64,000 nt of DNA from Siphonodentalium dalli (Eukaryota; Mollusca; Scaphopoda; Gadilida; Siphonodentaliidae). The stretch covers positions 175,292,247-175,356,246 of the forward strand of contig CP136064.1 of the NCBI GenBank assembly GCA_032622095.1, written 5' to 3'. Below the pieces are notes generated by a model, which worked only from the letters and a program-made list of their open reading frames with translations, was not told where the DNA came from and did not search any database. How positions within the stretch are numbered: position 1 is the first letter of the stretch; each line of letters starts with the position of its first letter. The position numbers and the translations under genes are program-made. Of the stretch, positions 13,080-26,600 are shown in pieces.

Positions 13080-14001
13080 ACAAGTTATGTCAAGATATAT
13101 CAAACTTGTCTGTCTTACATGTGGGTATCCAGGAGCTATACCCAAGAAAAACATGTGCACTCTTTTGCATCAATTTTTTTTTAGGTGTAATCTCCCTTTT
13201 TAACTAGCATCTATCCATTTTAGTTTGAATATGCACAATGAGACAGACAAACTGCTAATCCCATCTCAATCTATCAACTACAGGTAGATGCTAATGACAC
13301 AGTAAAACAATTAGACCCCAGTCAGTGTTCATGCTGGGCCAAAAAATGCTGGGCCAATTTGGCCAATTCTGATTTTTTTAAATCCTCATTTTCTGGTCTC
13401 ACAATTAATGATTATTTTTGTTTTATTCAACATCACATTCTATATAATAAGTCCATAACTTCAAATACTGTGTCTAGACTTCTTTAATCCCACCATTGTC
13501 ACTTGACAATATACCACTACCCACCATCTACCATTCAGCCTTATGACAGACAAAGGATTCATCAGTGTTAATCCTCATTACTATTTTGTTACATTGTTTG
13601 ATAGTGTGCTGCCATCAGTGCATTTTGTTACCCATTAAGCTGTAGTACCTAATCAATTATCAGATGATCATACTATAAATATTATTCTCATATCGCTCCA
13701 GTTAAAAAATCATTTTGGATTTTTTTAATTAGAATCCGATTTTGGGGTTAAAAAATACTTTGGCCAAACATTTGGCTAAATAAAATGTTTTTGGCCAAAA
13801 AAAATGGCCGTTGGTCAATTTGTCCTATGACAGCATGAAACCTGACCCCAGTGGATGAAGACACACTGCGGATGCACAAACAACTGCCGAATGCACGCAA
13901 CAATACCATTTTATTGTATGGGTGTATCCGCTGAATACATACAAGTAAGATAAAAGACCTATATACTTCTCACCATTAATTTTTGAACAGCTAAATCTTA
14001 C

Positions 14002-14612
14002 CCAGGTTTGTTATCTCCGCTTCCATCTTCGCTGTTAGATCTGGAACCCTTGTAGACAAATGGACTATCATTCTGATATCGCAAAACTAGATCATTACTT
14101 CTAGCATCGGCCCTAGCAGCCTTCTCTCCATTGGCACATGCGCGGTATAAGTCTACGTCCTTTTGCGTAGTGGGACTAGGTCCGTAAATATACAAACTGC
14201 TCTCTTGTGGCGGCTCACCCTGTGTATTAATGGCACTTGAGTTATTTTTAGATATATTGACGTCTCTCTGATTATCACAAATTGCTTGCATCCCATTCGG
14301 CATGGCTGCAGCCGATTTATTATTTGACGAAACCACTCCTTCTCCTTGCTTTAACGGAGACCCTGGCACACAGCTAAAGCGAATTACGTCAGCCTGCATA
14401 TATCCGCTCAGAGGTCGTGTCGTCTTCTTACGAGGACTATCAGGATTACGAATTGGCACGAAAGCGGATATCCTGGGTGACTCTGGACGGTTGAGGCTAT
14501 CATCAGAGCTGCTCCAGCTCTGTTGAGAAGATCGAGACTTCTGTGTGCTTAGTCCATCTTGTTCAGCAGGAACAGCTGGCAAGGGTCGATTCTGCATTTT
14601 CGAATATTTGGC
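14002..14612 (-). CDS. Exon 7 of the PTB adaptor (Pro/Ser-rich scaffold, last exon seen)
   Basis: This 611-nt exon encodes 203 full codons. It begins AKYSKMQNRPLPAVPAEQDG; PLPAVP is a PxxP motif of the kind bound by SH3 domains. A Ser-rich run follows (SSQQSWSSSDDS), then RISAFVPIRNPDSPRKKTTR and GYMQADV, whose tyrosine could be a phosphosite. The sequence is probably disordered and matches no domain I know. The acceptor is CTTTATAG. The donor CCTGG|GTAAGA is strong and leaves phase 2, so the coding sequence must continue in another exon at lower coordinates. Confidence 0.85.
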
Positions 14613-17600
14613 CTATAAAGAGATACATTTGCAAAGTATAGATTGATGAACTTCTCACTTCACCCATCAAGCATCCATAAAGATAGCACTCTTGGTCTTT
14701 GTAGGGAAATTATTTTACACTAGTGAGACAACTGTAGTCTGTTTCTGAACGTCCACTGCGGTATCTTTAGTTATCAGTGAGACGCAAAAGTACCATCCTA
14801 TAGTCAGTATTAACCCTTTCATGATGGCAGCTGTGCTGGAGCAGCATTAAAGATCCTGTGCCCGTGCATTCTCTTTATACAGCTGTATGCAAGTCTCATA
14901 TAGGGAGCTTCATATATACATGTATATATGGAAATCATGTCTTTTTGTCCTTCTAGGTTTATATGGAAATCATGTCTTTTTGTCTTGCATATTTTAGAGA
15001 AGGCACGGCTTACTAGGTCAAATATTAAATATTATTAGCCCAATGTATTTGCATATATAAGAGAATGCATTGGCACAGGGTTTTCACAAAATTTCAGGAA
15101 GCTCCCGTCATGGAAGGGTTAAATGAGGCTGCTACTTGTGGTTAGCAATTCAAGCTTGTCAGTGTAAGGAGGAATGTGAGTGTAGTTACAAATAATACTA
15201 ACAATGTCAAGCTGAACAGGCTGTTGCTGGAGCAGTAATCACGGTACAAAGCAGCATGTGTGTAGTTTCTATATAGGGTTAATAATTACTGTACAATTTC
15301 AAATCTATTATTCAATTTTGTTGTTTAATCATATTCATGTTATAGTTTTAAACAAGGGGTACGCATCTAAGATGCTTTTGTCGAGTTTTTTGGCAGTCAA
15401 ACCAAACTTCTGCCAATAAGGTGCACAACTCCGGGAAAAAAGTCGGACGGTGGTATATTATTGCAATAGACCTATATACCAAATATCAATTGAATCCGTT
15501 AATATTTCATTGAGTTATCGCACTAACCGTGATAAAATTGTGATTAAAATAGACAAACCAAGACCCATAACTCCGGAAAAAAATTCGGACAAACCAGGTT
15601 TTCGAACTCGTCCGAGATATTGTTGCAATAGACTCATATACCAAATATTGTTTAAATCGGTTAATATTTCATTGAGTTATCGCGCTAACGGTGATAACAT
15701 TGCTAAAAATAGACAAACTAAGACCCATAACTCTGCGAAAAAATATTCGGACAAACCTTGTTTTCGAACTTGTCCGAGATATTGTTGCAGGGGACTCATA
15801 TACCAAATATTGTTGCAATCGGTTAATATCTCATCGAGATATCGCGCTAATGGTGATAAAATTGCTAAAAATAGACAAACTAAGACCCATAACTCTGCGA
15901 AAAAAATTCGGACAAACCTGATTTTCGAACTCGTCCGAGATATTGTTGCAGGAGAATCATATACCAAATATTGTTGAAATCAGTTAATATTTCATCGAGT
16001 TATCGTGCTAACGGTGATAAAATTGCTAAAAATAGACAAACTAAGACCCATAACTCAGCGAAAAAAATTTGGACAAACCTGGTTTTCGAACTCATCCGAG
16101 ATATTGTTGCAGGAGACTCATATACCAAATATTGTTGAAATCGTTTAATATTTCATCGAGGTATCGCGCTAATGGTGATAAAGTTGCTAAAAATAGACAA
16201 ACTAAGACCCATAACTCCGGAAAAAAAATTCGGACAAACATGGTTTTCGAACTCGTCCGAGATATTGTTGCAAGAGTCTCATATACCAAATATTGTGGAA
16301 ATTGGTTAATATTAGCATGAGTTATCGCGCTATCGGTGAAAAACTTAACCAAAATATCTAAGATGGATAACTCTTGTTAAAAAGTTCGGACGTGACCCAT
16401 TTTCTACAGGCTGTAAATAGTCATTGGGAGCAACTGCCATTCCAAAAAAGTTTGAATCCGTTCACAAATGTCAAAGTTATAAGGCATTCTTTAGGTCCGC
16501 CCGCCCGCCGCCCGCCCGCCCGCCCGCCCGCCCGCCCGCCCGCCCGCCCGCCCGCCCGCCTGCCAACCGTCCCTCGTCAAACCATAAGTAGAGTTTTTGA
16601 AAAACTCGACTAAAAACCTTGTTAGATATTGCAGTTCTTGACTTTTTGCCATCATTTAAAAAATTTTGATTTAGATCAATGATTTTTACCTTGATGGGGA
16701 GCACTGACAAGATACAGTTCTCCCTCGTGCTATGCTCCAAATGTGCCTGAAGTTTCTGTTCTAAAAATATCCTGTAACACTGCCCGAAAGGTTGTATTAT
16801 ACCAGAACAAATAAAAATTAAATCAATATTGATTGATATAAGCATTTCCGAACAGGTGTCAGTGATTCATAATTATTATTTTTCCCGGGAAACTACATAA
16901 AACTTGTAAGAGATAGATCATCTTTAAATATTAAGCTACAGACAGGCTCACATATGTGTTGGCTGTTTGCTTGAAAAACAAGAAAACCATTTACAGCAAA
17001 TGTCTGACAAACTTAATTCAAATACACAACTTTTTACAGATGAAACCTAATTACCGGTATCTATCAAAACCACAAATTACCTTTGAGAAGTGTAAACCAC
17101 AAATTTCCAAAATAAAACAATTGGTTCCATCAGCAGAAATTTCATAGAAACTTACAAAATATTCTAGCAGAACAATGTAACTGAATAAGAGTTGAGAGCC
17201 AGACAGAATGCGAGTTTTTGATGCAAATTTTATGTGTTGCGAATGTAAACAGATTTGTGTGAGCTGGTGTGAACAAATACAACTGATGTGAAATGTGCAC
17301 AAGCTATTCAAATCAAGTCTTAGTCAAATATGATAAGATCAGGTAATTTACTCAGTGTGCCATGATTCATACTTTAATCATACATCAAAAGGTCCAACAA
17401 AATTTAAATGTACTCATCAAAAATGAAATCTACATCATAGGATAATGAAATCAAATGTTTCCTATTAGAATAAATTTAAAGAAATATAAAGTCTGTGAAT
17501 TTAAAATTAAAATTCTCAGTCGATGACTTAATATGGACAAAAATGTTTGACAGTATAGTCATCAATTTTGAACAAATACAATATCAGCATATCTAGAGAG

Positions 17601-20600
17601 ATACTTCCAATTATAGGTAACAACATGAAACCATCTAGGGATCTTTACTGTACCCAAAAGTATTGGTGAAATAACTTCATACCAGTAGATTGGTGATTTC
17701 CATCAGTATTGTAAAAAATAATTACTATTTGAAAAAAAAAAGATTCTCATTCTTGATAATTTATATAATATAATGTGAGTGATGCACATGGTTATATCAT
17801 GACATATTAAAAGGAGCCCATATTCAGGCTATACAGAGTTAATTTATTTTACTCCTCCCACTTTTTAAAAGACTTCTACTTCAGACAGGTCCAATTCTTT
17901 ACTCTATGCTGAAACATGTCCCAAGTCTTAACCCTTCCATGACTGGAGCTGGCTGAAATTTTACGAAAACGCTGTGCCAATGCATTCTCTTATATATGCG
18001 AGTCTCCCATAGGGAGCCTCGCATATATAAGAGAATACATTGGCCTAACAATATTTACCTTGACCTTGTAAGCCAGTGCATTCTCTTATATGAGCGAGGC
18101 ACCCGATGGGAGACTTGAATTTATAAGAGAATGCACTGGCACATGATCTTTAATGCTGCACCAGCCAAGCTCCCATCATGAAAGGGTTAAGAGTCAGTCT
18201 ATGAACATGCTCACTCGGGGACCACATGCTTCTGACTTATAGAACTATAAAGTTGAATTATGCAAAAATTGTGTTGTCATCATACTGAATATCTCTTTAA
18301 TTAAATGTCCCAAGAATACCGAAACAAAATGAAGAATATAAACAAATTATAAAAAAGGTATATTAAAGAAAGGTTACAAGAGTTATTATGAGTGCGAATC
18401 TGCAATGATATTCTTAGACTGACTAGCAATAAAATGTTGGACAACATTGTGTCTGGGAATGGATAGATGCTTAGGCTGACATACAGATCGGCGAATATTC
18501 TGCTCCCCGCAGCCCAGAAATAGAGTGTGTTATTTTCAGAATGAGGACCCCAAAGGGTGAGTTTAGTGACGCTATCCCGCATGTCACCAATTCACCTCTG
18601 GGGACCTCATTCTGCTTAGGCCTCATCTGCTATGGGAGAACTAGGATTGAATTTCCCCAGTTGAAGTTGGTAATGTTCACCCAAAAGTCACCTCGATTAT
18701 GCAATTTATCGTCTTCAAAATAGGGGATAAATAAACTGAACAGAAGGGAAAAAGTAAATAAAATCAATGCTAATTTAAGACTATAGATACTTCCCAGAAG
18801 ATGAGGCCTAAGCAGAATGAGGTCCCCAGAGGGTGAATTTAGTTATGCTAGCCAGTGGGATAGTGTCACCAAATTCAACCTCTGGGGACCTCATTCTGCA
18901 AATGACAGACCCACTATTTCCAGGCTTGCCCCGTACCCAGCAACTATATTGTGGAGATACATGTATAATAAAAGCATATGAAATTATACCTTATCATCCT
19001 CCTGTTTCTTTTGACTAGTAGAGGAAGGTGACCAATCTGACGAAAATGATGACTGACTCTCACGTCCGCTGGATGACTGACTGCCAGCACTGAACTCCTC
19101 AAAGCTGCCTCCGTTTGATAAATACGAAAAACGTCTATCAATTTCATTTTTCATTGCCGTGATGGGAGATCCCTTGGTTTTATGCAAAAATGCTTGATTG
19201 TCGATAGATTCCTTAATCGCCATCACAGATAATGGATCCATCTTGCTGCTATTTGATTGGTTTTTATTTTCCCCTGAGTAGAAATATGGCACATGTGGTG
19301 GTGTTGAGTTCCTTTTCGAACCCGGATCTGAGACGGTGGGTGACATCGTTGTTGGCGTTGAATTCCGAACAACTTGTTTGATTGAGACTGCTTCAACGGT
19401 GGGTGAGCGATGTTTTACTTTATCCACATTATATTTTGCCTGGAAAATTATTATGGATAGAGTGTCACTTCCTGGATAAGTATGCAAACATGTACATGTA
19501 GATTACATTTATAACAGTTTAGGATTACAATTACAAATGTGGTGCGCAGGGGATCGGGACACAGTTATGAAACTTATGGGAGCTCCTCTCCCCTCGAAAA
19601 CAGCTGCTAGTGAATATGAGGATGGGTTGTTCCTTTGGAGAATGGTGCCCTGACTGTCTACGATATCAATTGACACACAATCCACAGTCCTCCAAACAGA
19701 GGCACATAATTTTACAGGATGGTGTGGCTTTATAGCTGTGGCTATGAATGCAGTTTCGGGCAGATTGGAGCAAGTATTAAATTACGATATGAAAGTTATG
19801 AGATTTATGAAACAGTCTGTAGATGAGATGTATGATTGGACTATCTCGAAAAGAAGCACATTCAGGTTAATGTTGTAGCATGAAATGCCAAAAGAGGATA
19901 TCAGTGACTGAGACCATCACTATGTTCAGGTCTTCTAATCTTTTCCGCATATGCGCTCTGCAGTCAGTATACATGGGAATATGACAAAAATAATGGTTTG
20001 CATCTTCACACAGATTACCAATTTGACACCATAAAACCACCATGTTCGTTTTAAAAACCAGATAATTAGTAGATTGAACCCATGAGCCCATTAATAGGAA
20101 GTACATGTATTGATGGCCAGATATCAACATTCAACAAATTTTTTCAGGCTAGTAAAAACTCTAATAAAGAGTGTACAATATGCTTCCATCGGTAGATAAT
20201 AAAGACCATTCTCAATTATAAGTGTTTGTGATCGTTCTCGTCTTATAACTTATGGATGATTTTGTGGATTTCGCTATGCCTGTGTCATATGATTGACGAT
20301 GTAATTGCATGTATATTTCAATATCTTTTGCCTGGTAAACGGAAAATTGACTTAGGAAATTCTGACATATTTGTTGTCAAAACAGATCGCGCATCTTTAA
20401 CCATTCCTTTACTAAATACTAATTTAACGAATAGTTCCCTTAGGAAATGTTCAGATAATAAGTTCAACAAATGACCATATGGTAGGTCGCCTGTTGAATT
20501 TATTATATAAACATCCACCAATTAATAGAAATCCATCTGCACTTGAATGATCTTTTCACTGTCTGTCGTCTTCTTATTTGATCTGAACACCCCTCAAAAT

Positions 20601-23600
20601 TATAGACCATTCCAATATAAAATGTGATTACTGGGTGGGAGAATCCATTTAGGAAAGACTGGGTTATACAGTCATGAAGTATCACTATAGTAAGCTGCAA
20701 TATTTACTTTCCATTCATTGTGTGGAATATTCTGCATGTTTCGGATGTTTTTTGCTCTTTGCCTAGTGTAAGAGGATGTATGACAATTTGGCGAGACATG
20801 CTGCAGAATAAATATCACAGCTGACAAAAACAAACAGGGGAGGAGCCTGGATGTCAACAAGGAGATGTAAAGAGAATTCTATCCCCATTACCTCATTCTA
20901 AATCTATTGTAAGCTGGGCTGAGCCCTCGCCACACAAAACATTACAATGGGATAATGGCACACTATTTAGAGTAATTGGCCATTTTTTTTCTGGATTTCA
21001 TAAAAAGAATAAGTTTGAAGTTAAAATTAAATCACATATAAAATTACAAAGATTGTATTGTAAATACCTAAACAAGTCACAGAAAAAGCGTGTTATCTGT
21101 TGTCAAATCTGTGAAAAGATTCATCCTCTATTTCATCGTTCAAATTTCATTTAAAAAATAAGAAATGGGTCAATTAATATTGTTATAATTGGAAAGATTA
21201 GTGATGAGTATTTAAAATAGTGACGATTCCATATATAAACCAAACCTTGTGGTTGGTAGGTGACTGCTTGCATAAAAGGAACGATACCATATGATCTCCA
21301 TGAAAACAAATAAAATAGTATTTTTATAGCCAAATGTTTGTTGAGTGAATTTTTTTGCAAATACCCAGAATATGTAATATGCAATTAACTGAAATTGACT
21401 GTAAATATCGTTTCCCCATCAAAAATCGACTCCTAACATTTTAGAATTTAATACTATTTGTTTATACTGTACATACACAGAATGACACAAGTGTGTTAAT
21501 GGATTTGTCAATACGGCACAAATGAGAGATTAAGGATAGAAGGAGAGACTCTGTCCAGTCTCATGGCCGTTATACCGGACCGAGTAATGTTCAACCACTT
21601 TCTTTCAATAGTCTCCAATGATTTCGTGGGATATATTTCCACTAGTGCTAGTTGTACATGATTAATCCATATATCAAAATAAAGGGAAATATTCCCGGAA
21701 TTTGAAATTGATATTTTCCTTTTACTAATATTACAGTATTTAGGTCAATCATGTGACTAGACACAGTCTTGTTCGACCAGTTTTTTTTTCTGGTCTCCAG
21801 TGGTGTCGGATGTTTTCATGGAAGATATCTCCTCTGTCCCCAGCTGCAAATGGTTGACTAATACAGTAATGCTCTAAATAATCGACTCCATAACCACAGC
21901 ATAATTACGGGTAACTTTTCAGGATTTAGTCAGAAATATGGCTTGTTGCCATTCATTGGAAAGCTCTCGGTGAGAGCTTTCCGATGATTGGCAACAAGCC
22001 ATATTTCCGACTAAATTCTGAAAAATTACCCATAATTCTGCTGTGGTTAAGGAGTCGATTATTTAGAGCATTACTGTATTCCAAAATGAAGGAAATTATT
22101 CAAGGAATGACTTTCATTATTATTTGTTTTCATATATTGCTGCATTTCTGGCCATGGTTTTGAGGAAATGTGGAAATTCTATATTTCAGGAGTTAGGAAC
22201 CTTGTCTTGTATACAGGTACTTTTAGTGTTTAATATGACCAATTTTGTGGCAGGGACCTGTGAGTAGTTCTCTAGAATTCATTCCAACAAGCCTTACAAT
22301 GGTGTACGATACTAATTTTGACCGATTTCTACAATTCAAAACCAGGTCCATCACTTTAAAGCAACTTGTACACTTTCAATCCTCAAAATAGACCAAGTAA
22401 TGTCACACTTAGTTAATCAAGTTCCGGTCACCAAAATAGGTAGAAATATTAATACATAGACTTCATATACTCTGAAAACTCTTATTGAGGTCTTGTAGAT
22501 TCATTATCTGTTTCCACACAGAAGTAAGATAAACACTATTATTTTTAACAGGAACAGACCAACAAAGAAAGCTATTTAAAGTTCTACACAGTTGAAAAGA
22601 ATTAAGGGACCCTTCTTTCTCACTCAGGCAATGAATGCTAAGAATCCAATAAGTTTTTTTTCCAAGGGATATTGAGTCCTTTAGGTACATGTACTACAAT
22701 TATTCATTGACCTATTTTTATAACCGGAACATGACAAAAGCAACAATTTAATAGGTTTTATTTGAGGGCTGAAGTGTACAAGTTGCTTTTATTCTCAATA
22801 ATTATAATTTCTCAGATCAAGCAGCCATTATTATCAAAATGATCAATTTGCAATGTAAAGATCAACAAAATGATAGATAATGATGAAAGAACATACAATA
22901 CATTTAAAGGAATATACCTACATATGAATTCTGAGTTTTTTTCTCAAAAATAGGAACAAACAAATTTATCTTTAACAGAACACCTCCAGAATGGAGCAAG
23001 GTCCCCTAACTTGTATCTCATACTCGTACCTCAAAGTTTGAATATTTGTTTTTTGGAGGAAGCAGAAGCACGGTAGAAAGTAAACTTTGACACCAGTATG
23101 GAGAGGTCCTAATGCTGATTCCTCTTATGGTAGTCAACATAGACAAATATAAAACCGTTTACTGAAGTAAACACATGTGTACATAGTATTCACTGGAGAA
23201 AACATTCAAAAAGTCATGAAGAGTAAATTGTCCTGGTTTCTTTTAGCTTCAGTTCAGCTGACTTAACCCTTCCATGACTGGGGCTTCCAGAAATTATGTG
23301 AACACCCTGTGCCAATGCATTCTCTCATATATGCGAGACTCCCTTTAATAGGGAGCCTCCATAATTAAGAGAATGCATTGGCAATGCATTCCCATACGGG
23401 AGACTCGCATATATAAGAGAATGCACTGGCACAGTATATTTAATGCTCCACCAGCGCAGCTCCCGTCATGAAAGGGATAAAGCAGGGATCTGTCTAGAGG
23501 GTCTTCGTTTGGTGGGCATCCAATATAGAATGTCCAACCATAACCGTTTCTAAACTGAATTTGGCGAGTGGTTGTGCAAAAGGAAATATTCAGATAATAA

Positions 23601-26600
23601 GTTTAATAAATGACAATAGATTGTTTGTTGAACTTATTATCTGAACATTTCCGGGATTTCCTTCAATAAATAGGACTTCTTCTGTACTTTGATTTATCTG
23701 CCATCTGCATATATTACCTGTACATCACTGCAAATTAATAATAGACCATTCCAATGTACACTTTATAACTGAATAGTAGAATCCATTTAGTATAAAAAGG
23801 GTTAAAAGGGACTCAACAACAATCATCAACAAGTACAGTAATGCCCTAAATAATCAACTCCTTAACCACAGCAGAATTATGGGTAATTTTTCAGGATTAA
23901 GTTGGAAATATGGCTTGCTGCCATTCATCGTAAAGCTCTCACTGAGCTCACTGATGAATGGCAACAAGCCATATCTCCGACTAAATCCTGAACATTACCC
24001 ATAATTCTGCTGTGGTTATTTAAGGAATCGATTATTTAGGGCATTACAAGTACATGCAAAACTAGATCAACTCTGTGCTTAAAATCATTATCAGTAATTC
24101 TCAAATAGTGAGATTTCACAAGTCAAAACTAATGTTATGTAAACAATACTATTAAAACACTGCTGTTACACCTACAGTAAAGCCCTAAATAATCGACTCC
24201 TTAACCACAGCAGAATTATGGGTAATTTTTCAGGATTTAGTCAGAAATATGGCTTGTTGCCATTCATAGGAAAGCTAATTTGAAAGCTCTTGGTGAGAGC
24301 TTTCCGATGATTGGCAACAAGCCATATTTCCGACTAAATTCTGAAAAATTACCCATAATTCTGCTGTGGTTAAGGAGTCGATTATTTAGGGCTTTATTGT
24401 ATGTTGCCGATCAAAGTCCAATACTAGTAAGATACCAAAGTTCAATAAAAAACTGATGTTTAATCAAACGTTAACTGTAAACATTGGAAAAGGTAAAATC
24501 ATTGAAAAATATACTGAAAATTATATTCAGACTAAAATATTTCCCACACGATTAGCAATGTTTGTTGACCAACCACTGTAACAGTTTTGTTTACATAAAA
24601 ATGGTTTCAACAGGATCAATATTGTTATTGGAGAACTATCAATACAGAATATAAGAAAAAAAATTATCTATTTATCCATGTTACATTTAGCCTGATGTTT
24701 TACAGACTTTTGTATCTTTAACATTTACCCACTGCTAGTACCTGTACATTTATAACCAAAAGTAAACTCTCACCCACCCTCCACCCATGTTTTTGAAATT
24801 CATCTGCTATTGTTTGAGGGTGATGATTTCAGTCTAAGGACAAAGAGTTGACTGAAGGGATGGATGATATTCAAACTTGGTCAGATATAATGTACTTTAC
24901 ACTGGATATTGGATGGAAAATTATAACTACACGTGTATGAGAACAACCCAACCTATTTTCCAGTCTGATATGTCCAATATATTGTATGGGACTGGGAGGC
25001 TTGAGATATGCGCTCAACCATCACATGACAGTCGTCAATTCACCATACACAAATAACAAATAGTTTTAAGATGAGGAAGGCTGTGGAAGGGATATTACTC
25101 TATATTATATGCTACACTGAAAAATAGAGTAATGTATCTTCGAGAGTCCTACCTGTGTAGATGGAACAAGTACAATGCCAAGCATGGTGTATGACACCGA
25201 AACTACAGTTTAGAGAGTGGGCAATACTAATTTAATTTTCTAAATCCATGAAGGTCTGTCACTATGGAAATCAATGGATAAAGCCCAGTACATATATCCT
25301 TTTGCTCATCTCACTATTGCAAAGATATTCAAATCCAACTGTTGGTACTTTAGTATCAATGCTAGATATGAAGCAAATATGGAGAATCTTGCTATTTCCA
25401 ACCAGGGAAATAACTCTCACAAAAATAATTCCCCCCTAAACTGGGCTATCAACATACCAAAGCACAACCAAATCAGATGATCCATGCCCAAGTTACACGC
25501 TGAAACATAATTACTCTAGTAAAAATGGGCAGACCGAACCTAAATTCGAACTTTTGACCTGTATTTTCATCTGGTATTCCACATACAAAATTTGAAAACA
25601 ATGAAATAACTAAAACTAAAGTTATCAACTGGATACCATCTGGGACAGACGAACGAACTCACGGCCAGACACACGTACGGATGAAAAAAAAATTTGATCG
25701 ACTCTCCAATGTGATTTTGCATGTCAAAACCAATGTTATGTAAACATCAGTGTTACAGTTGAATTACCAATCAAAGTCCCATTAGTCCAATAAGATAAAA
25801 TTTAATCGAAACTTAACAGTAAACAATGGAAAAGGTCGTAGCATTGAAAAAATCATATCCAGACTAAAATATTTTAACTTACTTCATGATTAGTGATGTT
25901 TGGTGACAAATCACTGTATCAGTTTTGTTTACTAGTACATAATAAAAGTTTCAACATGTGAAATTTTGTTATTGGAGAATTATCAATAATGAATAAAAGT
26001 ACAAAGTTTATCTATTTCTTCATATTCTTCTTAGTGTTTAGTTTTGCTGTTTTTACAGATGGAAAATCTGACCAATTCAGTGATAAAACACTACAATTTC
26101 CCTTTAATACTTTTATATCTTCATACAAAATGACTGGTGGAGAAGTACTTATATGGATTCTCCCATTGAGTTATACATGTAAAACTATACATCGGAATGA
26201 TCTATTATTCACCTGGAGGGGTGTTCATGAAATAAAAGCAGAAAACAGACAGAGAAACAGATAATATAAAGCTGGAATGTCCATATTGAACTTATTATCT
26301 GAACATTTAATTGCTAAGGGACCTAATCGTCAGAGAGTATTTAGAAAAGACAGGGTTAAATATTTATAAAAGTATTACAAATGTAAACATATTTTGTGGA
26401 CCTATTTTTACCCCCCCCCCCAAACAGGGAAAGAGTATGACAAAATCAAGAATTACTGGGTATAATTTGAGGCCCCAACCTGCAATAGGGCCTTGAAATG
26501 AAATCTAGACTTTGTTCTATGCAGAAAGCTGTTATATTGTTGTAGGAAGGAACAGATAATGTATAGGCAAATATGATAGAACTATCAGATTCTGACCTCT

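Larger units (their letters stand above)
1..14001 (-). other. Downstream intron or 3' flank of the adaptor gene; no exon securely identified
   Basis: This stretch follows the phase-2 donor of exon 7. It contains palindromic MITEs (1369, 4149, 8056, 9042, 9431), TTAA elements (3018, 7530, 10187, 12858), a hairpin element with different outer arms (5572) and a half 9-bp-duplication element (10935). No minus-strand exon of the expected phase was convincing. Stretches without any recognised feature: 1-1368, 1537-2483, 4409-5571, 6032-7529, 9642-10186, 11036-12857 and 13080-14001, all AT-rich. Confidence 0.5.
15353..16612 (-). mobile_element. Pearl-like non-autonomous Helitron with 161-bp tandem core
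   Basis: On the minus strand it starts near TCGAGTTTTTCAAAAACTC, followed by GACGAGGGACGG and the (CCCG)n tract, then about six tandem ~161-bp units, and ends in the hairpin GCATC-TTA-GATGC, ten bases, and CTTG next to a T. This fits the layout known from bivalve pearl/CvA elements. The open frames crossing the array are by-products of its period and are not a gene. No transposase is encoded, so a RepHel protein elsewhere would be needed. Confidence 0.8.
14613..18989 (-). other. Intron 6 (4.4 kb), pearl-like Helitron and two paired-hairpin elements
   Basis: The intron contains the hairpin element 14810-15122, the satellite-bearing element 15353-16612, a second hairpin element 17928-18190 and a 9-bp-duplication element near 18525-18929 that reaches almost to exon 6. 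The interval 16613-17927 is AT-rich with no recognisable feature. Confidence 0.7.

Noticed and set aside
15450-15977. 175-codon open frame on the plus strand
   Set aside because: It lies in the ~161-bp tandem array; the repeated peptide is a result of the period and the frame is lost in neighbouring units.
15450-16380. Regular repeats as a CRISPR-like array
   Set aside because: The units are ~161 bp without unique spacers, and the setting is a spliced animal gene.
16477-16845. Open frame with a Gly/Arg/Ala run
   Set aside because: The run is a translation of the (CCCG)n microsatellite.
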